The notes: generated by a model from the letters alone, not told the origin. A stretch of 64,000 nucleotides of DNA from Metaphire vulgaris (GCA_018105865.1 CM030869.1:5735525-5799524), one strand, 5' to 3'; shown: positions 41,881-53,016, counted from the stretch's first letter. Made by a program: numbers and translations.

Positions 41881-42663
41881 TTGCTAATGGAAGAAAAAGA
41901 TATACGGGAAAGGTGGGAGGATTATATAGAAGAGCTGTACCACGACGACCGAGGACAAAAACCAATAATAAAGGAAATAGATGGATTACCTATCCAGGAA
42001 GAAGAGATCGCCAAAGTACTGAAGAAAATGAAGAGAAACAAAGCAGCTGGTATGGACAAAATAACAACAGAGATGATAGTATTTGCAGGAGAAATAGGAA
42101 TTCAAAAACTAACGGAAATAACAAACACTTTCTACGAAAAAGGAGTTTTACCAGAAGAACTATGCAGTTCAATCTTTGTAGCTATACCGAAAAAAGTAGG
42201 CACAAGGGAATGTAAAGAACACAGAACCATAAGCCTCATAAGTCATGTGACCAAAATAATTCTAAGAGTACTCCTACAGAGAGCAAGACAAAAAATAAAA
42301 GATCAAATAAGTGAAGAACAGTTTGGTTTCAAAGAAGATAGTGGTTGTAGGAATGCAATCTTTGTTCTAAGGATGCTGAGTGAAAGATGTATCGAAAAGC
42401 AGAGAGACCTTTACTTATGCTTCATCGATTATGAGAAGGCTTTCGACAACATCAAACATGAAGACCTATTTGAAAGCCTGAATAAAGCAGGAATCGACGG
42501 AAAAGACAAAAGATTAATAGCGGATCTATACTGGAAACAAGAAGCAGCTATTAGACTAAATGGGGAAATAGGGAAAAAGATAAAGATCTTAAAGGGATTG
42601 AGACAAGGGTGCGGACTATCACCAGATTTTTCAACTTGTGTGGGGAGGAGATATTCGAAATGA
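41881..42663 (+). pseudogene. RTE-like RT, fingers and palm
   Basis: WEDYIEELYHDDR, NKAAGMDKITTEMIVFAGE, VAIPKKVGTRECKEHRTISL, EEQFGFKEDSGCRNAIFVLR, LYLCFIDYEKAFDNIKHEDL (motif A, catalytic Asp) and GLRQGCGLSP (motif B). After SPDF a missing base shifts the frame. 260 codons. Confidence 0.85.
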
Positions 42664-43489
42664 TCAAGGAGATGGAAGGTATAAGGATAGGAGGAAAAAT
42701 ATCAATAACATAAGATTTGCGGATGATACAACACTGTTAGCGTACTCGGAAAGAAGGCTACAGGAACTGGTGGACAAACTATCAGAGGAAAGTGAGAGAA
42801 AGGGACTAAAAATAAACATAAAGAAGACCTTCACTATGGTAATAACAAAACAAAAAGAAGTGCCGAAATGCAAGATTTTATTAAATGGAAGAGAAATAGA
42901 ACAAGTAACTTATTTCAAATATTTGGGAAGCATTATTACAAGTGATGGAAGAAGTGATAAAGACATAATAACAAGAATAGGTATGGCAAAATCTGCCTTC
43001 ATGGAAATGAAACAAATATTAACGAACAAGAAAATATTAAAAGAAACAAGGCTCAGAGTGCTTAGATGCTATGTATGGTCAGTTTTGTTATATGGATCTG
43101 AGACGTGGAACATATCAAAAAAGATTAAAAAGAAACTGGAAGCGGCAGAAATGTGGTTTTATAGGAGGATGCTAAAGGTCCCATGGACAGACAAGAGAAC
43201 TAACGAAGAAGTACTACAGATGATGGAAGAGAGACGAACACTGATGACTACCATCAAGTTAAGACAGACGAAATTTTTCGGGCACGTGATGAGAAAAGAA
43301 GGATTAGAAAACTTGGAAGTGACAGGCATGGTGGAGGGTAAAAGATCAAGAGGAAAACAAAGATCAAAATATACAGACAGAATGAGAGAGGAAATGGGGA
43401 TAGGAAATAACATCGAACTCCTGAGGAACACTAGAGATCGAGAAAAGTGGAAGTCCATGGTCGCCGACGCAGCAATGCATGGCACCTGA
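42638..43489 (+). pseudogene. RTE-like RT motif C and thumb
   Basis: NINNIRFADDTTLLAYSERR (motif C, FADD intact), ERKGLKINIKKTFTMVI, YFKYLGSIITSDGRSDKDII, RIGMAKSAFMEMKQILTNKK, LLYGSETWNISKKIKKKLEA, FYRRMLKVPWTDKRTNEEVL and WKSMVADAAMHGT then stop. 283 codons. The first 20 are out of frame with the homology. Confidence 0.85.
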
Positions 43490-43559
43490 AAGAAGAAGAA
43501 GAAATCAAAGTTTTCCTGCTGGGTTTTTTTCGTAGACACCCTGTAGAGAATAGTTCAAA

Positions 43560-43858
43560 GGAGTAGCGAGGGTATCCGGCGCCCGAAGGCGAAAACATAC
43601 ACATGGCGCCCCCTTCAACTTCCGGAAATTCTTGACGAGAAAAGGTCGTCATTGATTTATTTTCGTTCAGCGCCCCTCAGTCTGCGACAAAAAACCGTCA
43701 CGAGCATTAATAGGTCGTCACTTATTTATTTAACTACGAATCGAGTGATATTTACATTTTCTGTTTGCTTCCTTTTTGTAACACTAACCCTTAAACCAGA
43801 TTTCTGCACCCTCCCCCACCTCGGCGCTCGGGGCTGCTGCCCCTTAGCTACGCCTCTG
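43560..43858. mobile_element. hAT miniature related to 22300 and 23201
   Basis: gtagcgagggtatccggcgcccg on the left and ggcgctcggggc...ttagctacgcctctg on the right repeat the 22300 ends. The interior shares ttcttgacgagaaaaggtcgtca. The left end lacks the first bases, and no clean duplication is seen. Confidence 0.7.
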
Positions 43859-43952
43859 GAACAGTTGCAGTTCTTCAAACATCGAAAAGTGTGCTGCATA
43901 GTGTAATATTATGAATTGATCTTGTAAATTTTAGAAATATTAAATTAATTAC

Positions 43953-44061
43953 CGCAACAGTCTTTAACAACTAAGTCGCGGCCCTCTTTAAGGATGATAT
44001 CCATCACAAAGAACGAATATGAATAAGCTGATCCTCTGTCACGGCTTTCGACAAGAGGACT
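43953..44061 (-). CDS. MCTP: MCTP-like gene, exon starting the first C2 domain
   Basis: 109 bases on the minus strand between the acceptor ttttcag (44064-44062 is cag) and the donor gtaatt (43952-43947). In phase 0 it reads SPLVESRDRGSAYSYSFFVM, then DIILKEGRDLVVKDCC plus one G. The LKEGRDLVVKD segment is beta-strand 1 of a C2 domain as in MCTP. The final G pairs with GA at 33865 to make Gly in CC-G-TSDPYVKF. 36 codons plus one base matches the phases of both neighbours. It is too short to appear as a long ORF. Confidence 0.88.
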
Positions 44062-44201
44062 CTGAAAACATTCGAAATAAACTTTGTTGAGTCCCTTATA
44101 GCTTTAAAACAATTGCATAATCTATACCACGACTTCGCTACAGTATTTCTGAATTAACGGATAGCGCAGAACAGTACACAATGCAACGAAAGCGTTTAGG
44201 C

Positions 44202-44386
44202 CAGTGGCGGCTCCATATAAGGGCCTGGGGGTTGGGTCCGTGCCCCTATTGAATGTCTGGTCCCCAGTGGCTCCCCTGTTGTGGTCCTATAGTTACTACT
44301 ACTTACCTATCAACAAATGGTTGACCCCATGCTTAGAAGTTGCCACCCAAATGGCCCCCACTTGCCAAATTCTGGAGTCGTCACTG
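44202..44386. mobile_element. hAT miniature (CAGTGGCGGCTCCA ends)
   Basis: The left end cagtggcggctcca mirrors the right end tggagtcgtcactg. 185 bp. The flanks gtttaggc and gttttgct agree at 5 of 8, so the duplication is uncertain. A related end (agtggcggctctaggatttggcaagtggggg) is at 47593. Confidence 0.65.
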
Positions 44387-44389
44387 GTT

Positions 44390-44745
44390 TTGCTTCGTAT
44401 TTTGCCTATGACTCCGGCATTTTCTGTAGATTTTATAACTGTTCTTTCAATGTTGAACTTACTACGAGTATGCAATAGTTTCTTGACTCTTTCATATTCG
44501 GTACTCGTGCTTTCACAGTGGATGCCCCAAACTTTGGAATTCAGTGCCTCAGCGTATGGGTACTGCAAATTCGCTGCCAAATTCTAACCCCAAATTGAAA
44601 ACTCGATTTTTTCACCTGGCTTATTCGCCGTAGACTGTCATCTAGTTGTCCGGTCTGATATCCTGGATTTGACCCGGTCTTGAGTGATTGTGATTTGGTG
44701 TGCCATCGGCTGATGCCTCGATGCATTATAAAGTGACACTAATAA
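44390..44745 (+). pseudogene. L2-like LINE C-terminus and 3' UTR
   Basis: In frames with shifts the plus strand matches the L2 C-terminal block (PAFSV, ALVLSQWMPQTLEFS-type antisequence of TRAFSV..KLWN) and the final THFFHLAYSP-like end at about 44600. A 3' module shared with 480-530 follows. Confidence 0.55.
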
Positions 44746-44879
44746 CGTAATATTCTCTTATATTGATTGTGCGTGCAACATTAGGCAGCATTATGAAAAT
44801 GCAAAAGGTTTTCCAGGGCTGTTATATGTCTTGCATTAATATTGTGGTCATGTAATGTCGTGAAGAATCCAGGAAAGAT

Positions 44880-45165
44880 CTACAAAAACTGCCAGACAAA
44901 GTCAACATCACGAGCCAAAGCAAAAACTAAAACCATGGTGGTCAGCAAAACAGGAGAAAAGAAGATGAGATTAACTCTCGAAAGTACAGAAATTGAACAG
45001 GTCAAACGCTTTACATAGGCCTACTGTATGTAGTAGGACAAATAACAAGCAACGGAAGCTACCAAGAAGACATAAAACAGAAAATAGCAAAAGGATTACA
45101 AACAACGAGTAGACTGAAACGCATCTGGAACTCTAAAGAAACTCAGGTAAAACCGAAGATTAGGC
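44880..45165 (+). pseudogene. RTE-like LINE thumb fragment
   Basis: Plus frame KTKTMVVSKTGEKKMRLTLE, then VGQITSNGSYQEDIKQKIAK and TTSRLKRIWNSKETQVKPKI, the block between motif C and the LLYGSETW motif in RTE-type LINEs. One shift near 45020. Confidence 0.75.
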
Positions 45166-45708
45166 AACCAAGAACTTGAACGAGATCTGTTGTAACGTAA
45201 ACAAAGTATAAATCCGCGCAGTGTGAAGCGGCTACACAAGTAAAGAGGCTCCAAATTCAACAATGTATAAGTCCACCCACTCAGAAATTAAAATCCACTG
45301 CATAAGTCATACAATAAAATCTCGTATCTTGTGCAATTCTTGGTTCGTATGTTTTTTCACTTTCTTCTCGATATTGTATTGTGATATTTAGTTGTTTTAT
45401 TTGTAATATGTGATTCGTTAATCACATTTCCCCTGTTTATAGTTAAATTTGTGTATTACCTAGGTGACCACCTAGGTTATTCGTCAAATCGTCAATTCGT
45501 TGTAATAGTCAAAGCGTCGGATCGTCATAATATTACTTACTTATTTACTTACTTATTTATGTCTTTACCCTTCCATTACCTATCAATTCAGATATCTATG
45601 GACCGATCGGACTACTTTCGGTGGTGTTCCTCTCTGTCGGTTCTTGTTTGCCTAATCTTCGGTTTTACCGAAACTCAAATAAGCACCTAAGTCCAAATCT
45701 TCAGTATC
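45166..45708. other. No recognisable gene
   Basis: Intron sequence. Short ttacttactta runs at 45530-45560. No family recognised. Confidence 0.4.
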
Positions 45709-46002
45709 CAGTGCTGGGGAGTACTTCAAATACATGTATTTGAAATAGGTATTTGAAATATTCCGAAATATTTTGTATTTGAAATACACCAAACGCAAAT
45801 ATTTTTGTATTTTATAAGAAATATTTAAAAAAGTATTTTGAATTTCATTTACATGCAAAATACAAAATACTACAGAATTTAAATTCACAATTTTTCCATA
45901 CAGCTTTCTCGTGAAAGAAACATCACATCAGCAATTCAGCATTCTGCACCAGCAGCACCGTTACCTACTTGCAAAATTTGTGCAGACAGATTATGATATA
46001 TA
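45709..46002. mobile_element. hAT end with AAATAC/TATTTGAAATA words
   Basis: Starts cagtgctggggagtac, a common hAT end, followed by many tatttgaaata and aaatac words to about 45880. Next comes a coding-like stretch ending PTCKICADR (C-x2-C), which may be the start of a BED finger. The right end was not found. Confidence 0.6.
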
Positions 46003-46187
46003 CAGGGCTTTTTTAAGTGGGAACGCACGGGAACGGCGTTCTCACACCTTTTTTGCCAGATTGTATATATAATTATGGATATGTTATAATGCATTTAGGG
46101 ACATACAGGTACGGCGTTCCCACACCTGTTTTGTTGATGAGCAAAAAAGGATGAGTTCCCAAACCTTTTTTCCTAGAAAAAAACCTG
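46003..46187. mobile_element. hAT miniature (CAGGGCTTTTTTAAG ends)
   Basis: 185 bp from cagggcttttttaagtggg to ctagaaaaaaacctg, with exact 8-base flanks gatatata (45995-46002 and 46188-46195). The interior repeats ggaacggcgttc(t/c)cacacc twice. Because the flanks are AT-repeat-like, the duplication is slightly less certain. Confidence 0.75.
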
Positions 46188-46278
46188 GATATATATATAC
46201 ATATATATAATTTATATGTATATGTATATATATTCATTCCTTGTTTGTTGATGTCATCGTTTGATCATTCTGTGCAAG

Positions 46279-46398
46279 ATGGCTACTGAAAATAGACTAA
46301 GTTCTAGTAATGGCAAAGTACCAGCTATTTTAGATGGTACTTTCTTCACGATTGTTAACGTAGATGGCGACAAAGTTGTTGTTTGGTTTATCAGATGA
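46279..46398 (+). CDS. Small unrecognised ORF
   Basis: 39 codons (MATENRLSSSNGKVPAILDG, then TFFTIVNVDGDKVVVWFIR). It begins like the N-terminus of a hAT transposase gene ahead of a zinc finger, and the hAT at 46465 starts just after it, but there is no domain to prove it. It may be the 5' part of an element whose rest is at 48501 onwards. Confidence 0.3.
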   Translation: MATENRLSSSNGKVPAILDGTFFTIVNVDGDKVVVWFIR

Positions 46399-46565
46399 AA
46401 CATTCGAGAATCTCGTACTCCTCAGACAGAATGCACACTTGTTGAAGCAGTAATTGTCTGTTTCACAGGCTTGTCCATGGGACAGATTTGTCTGTCCCAT
46501 TCCCATCCCATCCCATGGCAATGTATGCCTGTTCCATCCCATCTCATCGTCCCATTGGATTTCCA

Positions 46566-47389
46566 TTCTTCTTCTTTCTTTCCTTCCGTCTTTCCCTGTT
46601 GGGTTGGACGATGGGTCTGAATGAGTTCCTTCCACTTCTGTCTGTCTCTTGCTGCTCTGGTCAATTGGATGAAGTTCATTTGCATTTCTTCTGCATCCTC
46701 TTTTAAGTTTTCTGTCCATGTTTTTCTTGGTCTTTCTTTTCTCATTTCCCCTTCAACAAAGTTGTATAGTGCTTTCTTTGGTATTCTTCCTTCCTTCTTT
46801 CCTTCAACATGACCAAACCATTTCAGTCTTCGTTTCTGTATTGATTCGAGTATCGTTTCCTTTTGCTGTCTTTTATCTGATCATTTAATTTCTTATTCTT
46901 TGTCTTCTGCTGACTCCTGCTATTCCTCTTAACCAGCTCATTTCTGCAGTCATTAATCTTCTTTCGTCTTTCTTCTTTATGGTCCAGCATTCTGATCCAT
47001 ACACATTCTGATCCATAAGTATTGGTTTGATCAGTGTATTGTATAGCTTTAGTTTCGTTTTCAATGATATTTGTTTGTCTTTCCATATATTCTGAAGTTT
47101 TCCAAATGCTGAACTTGCTAGTCCAATTCTCCTTATTATGTCTTCTTCGCATAGTCCATCTTCTGTCAGTACTGATCCTAGGTATACGAATTTTGGTACT
47201 TGTTCTATTATTTCCTCCTTTAGTTTTAGATTAACTTTCCCTTTCTTGTTCCCTGTGACCATTGCTTTAGTTTTCTGTGTATTTGTTTTTAGCCCCACTT
47301 CTTCTCCGGCCTTGCTTATTTCATTGGTTAATATTTGTAGGTGATCTGCTTTTGTTGTTATCACATCTACGTCATCTGCAAACTAATGA
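46566..47389 (-). mobile_element. RTE-like LINE, 5'-truncated at the active site, inside a hAT
   Basis: Flanked by the exact 8-mer gatttcca (46558-46565 and 47390-47397). The copy starts at the very codons of FADD (FADDVDVITTKAD) and runs to a GAA-type tail (gaaagaagaagaa, minus strand). The coding frame is 47387-46885 (YLGSVLTEDGLCEEDIIRRI, VYGSECWTIKKKDERRLMTA), then shifted KTWTENLKEDAEEMQM...RDRQKWKELI. Confidence 0.9.
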
Positions 47390-47592
47390 GATTTCCAGTA
47401 GAATATTAATATTAAATATTAATCATGTGTAATACAGTTCAAATAAAATTATTAATTATGAAATATATAAAAGTTTATGTTTTATTTCTACTAAATAGGA
47501 TTACGTGTACAAAGAGACGTGTAAAACGACAGAATTTATTAACTCTACTAACTTTTATGTCTCACCACAAAATGTAGATGCACATATTATAA

Positions 47593-48326
47593 GTGGCGGC
47601 TCTAGGATTTGGCAAGTGGGGGCCGTTGGGATGGCATAATTAGATCGTTTATGCTTAGGGCAAATGTAAACCGAATTTCAAATACCTTTTCTGCAATAAA
47701 TTCATATGGAATATATCATCATATTTTGACAAATCAAAATATCAAGCAAACTTTGTTCAGAATTGAGTATCGAACAAATACTAAAAATCGGTAAGTAGGC
47801 CTACGTTTGTCTGCAAAGAATTTATAAGACTTCAATTTACCCATTGTCAAGCTGCTGAAGATGAATGCGTCACCGGCAATTACATAAGCAGAGACGTCGT
47901 CATTGTCTTCGTCTGGCAATTTGGCATCTGTTTCCACAACAGATGAACGTACTGGTAACGATCGTCTGGTTCGGATGATATTGAAACATTATCGTCTCTG
48001 CCTGAGCTGACTCTCTATCTCTACCCCTCTCCCCCTCTCTCTCCACCATGTATAATCTCAATTTCCAGAACACATAGGCCTAAACTGGTGCACTGCCGAT
48101 TCTAATTGCTTGACTACAGTTAAACATCTAAACTTCATCACTGGCTAATTAAAGTTTGGCACCTTTCAAAATGCCTGCTGTGACCTTTTGCTTAGATGCT
48201 TCGACCACATGTGACACTAATGTTCCTTCTCGAGCTATCTAACCCAGTTATTAACAGTATGGGAAACTGGGGGCAGGCATTCATTAGGGGCACGGGCCCC
48301 CGGACCCCACGTGGAGCTGCCACTGA
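47593..48326. mobile_element. hAT-like unit with GTGGCGGCTC ends
   Basis: agtggcggctctaggatttgg on the left mirrors gtggagctgccact on the right, and gggggccgttggg / cgggcccccggaccccac lie just inside. This is the same end type as 44202. The interior shows no coding homology I recognise. No exact 8-base flank match. Confidence 0.55.
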
Positions 48327-48694
48327 ATTATATTATGAATATACGAAGAAAAAGAAAAGTAAAAAGCTTCAAAAAGGTTCAAAAATGAAAAATTTAAGAG
48401 AAGCTCTGTCCCATGAGTCCCATGGGATGGAACGGAACAGTGCTGTCCCATCCCATCCCATGGGATTCCCATGGGACGTCCCGTCCCATGGACAAGCCTG
48501 CTGTTTCATGTAAAAAATTGCTGTCAGTTGACATACATGATACATAAAATATGACAATTAGACATTCTGAAAGATAACTGACAACTGTGGAAGGAGGAAA
48601 ACTAACATTTGACAAAAAAGCCTGGAAATGTTTTCTGACTAGCTATTGCTACTAATGAGTTGGCAGAGAGCAATTATGGTGATGATGAATGTAT

Positions 48695-49795
48695 TGTAAT
48701 GTAAAATCTCGTTAATTTCTACAGCACTTTCGAAAGAAGCACCGAAGTAGCTTCTTAGTCCTGTGCGCTTAATCTTGAAATGAAGTAGCTATAGCCAAAG
48801 GTGGGGTCGTTCATGCCGGGTCATTTAATCAAAAAGGGCCAGTGGTTGGAACTGTACAGCTATGGAGGAAATGATTGAAGAGAAATGATTTGAGTGTGGA
48901 AAGAAAACTTGAGAAGATGTTGCACCAAGGAAAGAAAATTGTGACTGAATTTATTTGATTTTGATGTAGACAGCGGAGGGATGCTGAAATTGAGTTCCAA
49001 AGTTCTGGCGCAGCATAATTATGAAAAGCACAGTTGCAAATTTTTAGAGACTAGTGATTTAGGGGACGAAGAAGAGTTACATGAGAGGAATATCGAGTAG
49101 ATCGAGGATGTTGTGGGATTATCAGATTTCGTAGGTAGACTGGTTTTGATGTATGAAGTGATCATTGTCATCGATATTATTTTATATTTAGTGCGCTCTG
49201 CTATTTTCATCCAGTGCAGAGATTTGAGTAATGGTGTAATGAGACAGAATTTAGGTGATCTGGTAACTAGGTGCACGTGCTAAAGCATTTTTAATCGATT
49301 GGAGTTGACATATGGAAGCTTTTTAAAGATTGTGAAAGAAACAGTGAGTTGCAGTAGTCTAACTTAGAGTGAACTATTGAAGTGGCAATAGTGGAAGCAG
49401 TCTTAATATCAAGGTAGGGACGAAGGCGACGTCGACCTCGGATGTCAGCGTAACAGATTTTCGATAGTTGGCGATATGTGAGCTTTAAAATTTAGGGAAG
49501 AGTCAAAAGTCAATCTTAGATTTTTTGTAGTCGGAACAGGGGTTATTATTGTGTTTGGGGCTAAAGTCAGTGTGAGATTTTCAATTTTTCAGTTGCTGTG
49601 GTAGTCCAATTAAAAGAAATTCTGTTTTGGACGGATTGAGAGCAAGGTGATTAGCTGACATCCGCGATGAAATTAACGAAAATGCTGATTCGAGTTCAGT
49701 GACTGATGTTTTAAAGGAAGGCGGTGTAAAGAAAAATAATAATTGAGTGTCGTCAGCATAGAGTTGATGATTAAAATTGATATTATCAAATCTAG
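48695..49795 (-). mobile_element. L2-like LINE 3' half
   Basis: Minus strand, 49780 downward: NHQLYADDTQ-like motif C, SRMSANHLALNPSKTEFLLIGLP, then SPKFCLITPLLKSLHWMKIAERTKYK (49276-49019), then the 3' module ending aaatctcgttaatttctacagc at 48695. Several shifts. Confidence 0.8.
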
Positions 49796-50370
49796 TGCCT
49801 AATTCTATCTCTCGATTTTCTTTTTCTTCATAGTCTATCTTGTTTCTACATTTTTATCAAGATAATAACGATTACTTACAGAGTAAGTACAGTTCACTTC
49901 ATTCGTCAAAACCGATTTACCTTCGTAAACTCAACGCCTCAGCCTCCTCGGCCTACACGATCGTCATCTCACCTCACACTTTCACGCCCGTTAAATCAGT
50001 CATCACTCAAAATCTGCAACTGCACTTTCTCATACGCCGCACCAGAACTTTGGAACTCAATTCCAGCCCCCTCCGCAGTCTACGACATGGTCAAACAATA
50101 AGATCTGAATCCTCATTTCCTTAAATTTCTTCACTATGTCCTCAAGCTTTTAGGTCTATACTTAAAACCTTCCTATTCGAAAAGTCATTTCCTCCATAGC
50201 AATAACAACCTGACCCGCCGCCTCATGGATATACTGACCTTTGCCCGCCGACAAACCACCTTGCCTTTAGCTATTTCAAGAAAGATTAAATTAAGCGCAT
50301 AAGAATAAGCAGCTACTACTGTACTACTCTCCAGAGTGCTGTATAAGTTTACGAGATTTGACTTTACTTT
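49796..50370 (+). mobile_element. L2-like LINE 3' end
   Basis: Plus-strand counterpart of the 6490-7340 subfamily. FTPVKSVITQNLQLHFLIRR (49840 frame) and the end acagcgcc-like module with tttacgagatttgactttacttta at 50345-50370. It is antisense to, and tail-out from, the preceding L2. Confidence 0.75.
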
Positions 50371-50384
50371 ATATTATCCAGTGC

Positions 50385-51940
50385 TATGCTTTGAATGCGT
50401 CAATTCACCTGCGTTCCTTTCTCCAAAGCGTCCAGCTCTCCGAGCCAGACATACAGTACATAATTATATAATTGTAGGAAATACCATTGTTCGCACGATG
50501 CATGCTTTTGTCTCCTTTCTTGTTGTCCATGCTTTTCCATATTTTCCCAAATCTCGTCATAGAACTCGTATCAAGTTGCATGCGTCGCTTTATGTCTAGT
50601 TCAACATCCCCATTACAATTTATAGTCGCTCCTAGGTATGTGATGTCAGTGACCATTCCCATCTCCTGTCCATCTAGCAACCAGTTATTCTGTCATGATG
50701 CCATTATTTTGATCTTTTAAATATTTAAATGTAACCCTGTTTTAGCGCTCTCTTCTTCACTTTTGCCAGCATATGTCTTATGTCTGTTTCTCTCTCTGCC
50801 AACAACGTCGTGTCATCCGCATATCTTAGAATCTTAGAATGTTTATGGTGCGTCCTGCTATTCTTATCCCAAATCCAATTTCATCTAATCCTGCCTTCTT
50901 CATGATGTATTCTGCATTTATATTGAAAAGGTCAGACGATAAAATGCATCCTTGTCGCGCTCCTGCCCAGTGTGAACCATCTAGTTGTTCCATGTCGAGT
51001 TCTTACTGCTCCGGTGTACAAATTTCTTAGTAGGCAAACAAGGTGTTCTGGCACTCCCATTTCTTTTAAAATCTGCCATAGTTTATTATGATCCATACAG
51101 TCAAAAGTTTTCGAAAATTCTATAAAACACATATTATATGCTCTTCTGGTATTCTCTACTCGTTTTTATGATTCCATGTGTATTTGCGATTTGATCTCTT
51201 GTGCCTCTTCCTTTCCGAAAACCTTCCTGCTCGTCTGGTAGCTCTTTATCTAAGTTTTGTCTCATCCCTTTCCGAACAACCTTCAACATTTTTTTGTTAG
51301 CAGGTGGTATTAAAGTAATTAATTGTCAGATGATTTGAGCTCCCATGGAGTTTATATACCTCTTTGGGAATTGGGATATATAACGCTCTTTTCCAGTCCC
51401 TTGGCCATTGTAATGCATTCCGCATTTGATTGAACATTGCATGGACAACCATTATGGCTTCATCCTTCAAATTTTTGAGTAGTCCTATAGGGAAATAATC
51501 ACATCCTGGTGCTTTATTGCTTGCTATACTCTCCATATTCTTTCTCAATTCAGATTCCAATATTTCCGGTTCTAAATCTGTAACACTGCTCTCATTCTCA
51601 TCAGGTGTTTTCATAGTCTTTTGTAGAGTTCTTTGGCGTAGACTGATCCCATCTCCTGTTGATTTCCTCTGCTTCCTTCAGGACTTTTCTGTTTTCATCG
51701 TCTATTGTTCCAATTCTTGGGTAATAAATATCCTCCCGTCAAATCTTTGATATTTGTAAACAGTTCTCTTGTTCGACTTCCTTGTTATCCTCTTCGAGTT
51801 CTTTGCATCGTGTCTCCAAAAGCAAATTCTTATCTCTTTTGGCTATTCGTTGAGACTTTGCATGCATTCAGCTTGGTGTGTCGAGTCCGGTCTCCGCCTC
51901 CCTTTGTTTTTCTTTCTTTCTTTCATCAGCAATCTTTAGC
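50385..51940 (-). mobile_element. RTE/BovB-like LINE, decayed
   Basis: Minus blocks: NMESIASNKAPGCDYFPIGL with WPRDWKRALYIPIPKE (51614-51297), then MCFIEFSKTFDCMDHNKLWQ with VPEHLVCLLRNLYTGAVRTR (51132-50932), then YADDTTLLA-like sequence near 50830, then ITYLGATINCNGDVELDIKR and GSESWTLWRKERR (50680-50405). The order matches RTE-type RT. Many stops; 3' end not seen. Confidence 0.8.
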
Positions 51941-51941
51941 G

Positions 51942-52316
51942 CAGTAGTTTTCAAACTGGGGTTCTCGGTCTCATAGGGAACGGCCAAGCGGTTTCAGAGG
52001 GACCGTAAAGGGATTACTTTCACAAGATATCAACACATCAACACAAAACACGCTGATGACCTGTGAGTGCTGATTCCATTCGAAATTAAATTTGTTCACT
52101 AAGATTTGCAAATTTGCAGCGGAGGGAAGTTAAGCGAACTTAAACGAACGACTGCGGAGGGAAGTTACCTTGTTGATAATGCTTAAGACTAATTTAAGTC
52201 TTTCAGCTTAGTAGAACAAATAATAAGTTACTATAAATTCTCGAGTATAATGTGCAGTTGTGCACGTTTTAACCGAAAATTTTAAATAAATTGCAATCAA
52301 TTCATTGCTGCTACAC

Positions 52317-52385
<69 letters not shown>

Positions 52386-52559
52386 TGCAAAATATTTGCA
52401 AAAGATTAAATAACTGAATGACAAAGCAAGTAGATAATGTATTAATTACAGTTAAGCTAATTTTAAATTAAAATTTTATAAGGTCCGCGAGTCATCAACA
52501 AGTTTTTAAGGGACCACCACGCAAGAAATTCTAAATCCTAAAAAGTTTGAGAATCGCTG
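51942..52559. mobile_element. hAT miniature (CAGTAGTTTTCAAACT ends)
   Basis: cagtagttttcaaact mirrors agtttgagaatcgctg. The flanks ctttagcg and ctttaggg match at 7 of 8. cggtttcagagggaccgt / ggtccgcgag...gggaccaccacg lie just inside both ends. A TAA microsatellite (52316-52384) with the 160 bases before it also occurs at 52815-53013. Confidence 0.85.
52316..52384. repeat. (TAA)n microsatellite inside the hAT
   Basis: About 23 units. Part of the duplicated segment shared with 52815-53013. Confidence 0.9.
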
Positions 52560-52614
52560 CTTTAGGGTTTCTTCAGACAACCATACTGCTCTCGGTCTTG
52601 TTGGGCTTAACCGT

Positions 52615-52960
52615 TCATAAAATAGACATGGGAATGGTGAATAATCAGGCAGACAATGGTCAATATATCCGAAGGGCAGTGAGTCTAGGTTTTTATTGTT
52701 ATGGACGAAATTATTTAAGATAGAGGAACGATTTAAGATTAGATCTGAAGACAGGAGGACTTATGGAAAACGAGGATTCTGATTTTATTATTGGCAGTAT
52801 CTACGGCTGCGGAGGGAAGTTACCTTGTTGATAATGCTTAAGATTAATTTCAGTCTTTCAGCTTAGTAGAACAAATAATAAGCTACTATAAATTCTCGAG
52901 TATAATGTGCATGTTTTAACCGAAAATCTTCAATAAATTGCAATCAATTCACTGCTACAC

Positions 52961-53016
<56 letters not shown>

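Larger units (their letters stand above)
41820..43502 (+). mobile_element. RTE-like LINE, nearly intact RT, GAA tail
   Basis: 5'-truncated ahead of RT and ends in GAAGAAGAAGAA. The protein runs in two frames that would be one but for two single-base losses in homopolymers near 42625 (ttttt) and 42697 (aaaaa). The family recurs at 56190-57145 and as a 99-base stub at 62035-62133. Confidence 0.85.
41087..43543 (+). mobile_element. Tc1/mariner-type element carrying an RTE-like LINE
   Basis: The left end cagggtgtctacgaaaaaaa mirrors the right end tttttttcgtagacaccctg, with TA on both sides. The arms are inverted for about 180 bases (ctttgatttcttaaaagttcc, gcatatttcc, tcatctcatttgcatg, gatatcaaa). 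The middle has a short transposase start at 41473. A LINE (about 41820-43502) is inserted in the right arm, between cttaaaag and ctttgattt in that arm's sense. Without the LINE the element would be about 770 bp. Confidence 0.85.
46465..48500. mobile_element. hAT (CAGGCTTGTCCATGGGAC ends) holding a LINE
   Basis: Perfect 18-base inverted ends, caggcttgtccatgggac and gtcccatggacaagcctg, with the exact 8-base duplication ctgtttca (46457-46464 and 48501-48508). The subterminal zones repeat the words tcccatcccatgg and catgggatgg. Inside are an antisense RTE-like LINE and a second, older hAT-like unit. Without the LINE it would be about 1.2 kb, non-autonomous. Confidence 0.92.

Noticed and set aside
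46330..46719. ORF rich in Met, Gly and Trp near the hAT left end
   Set aside because: It is the RTE-like C-terminus read through into the tcccatccc words of the hAT.
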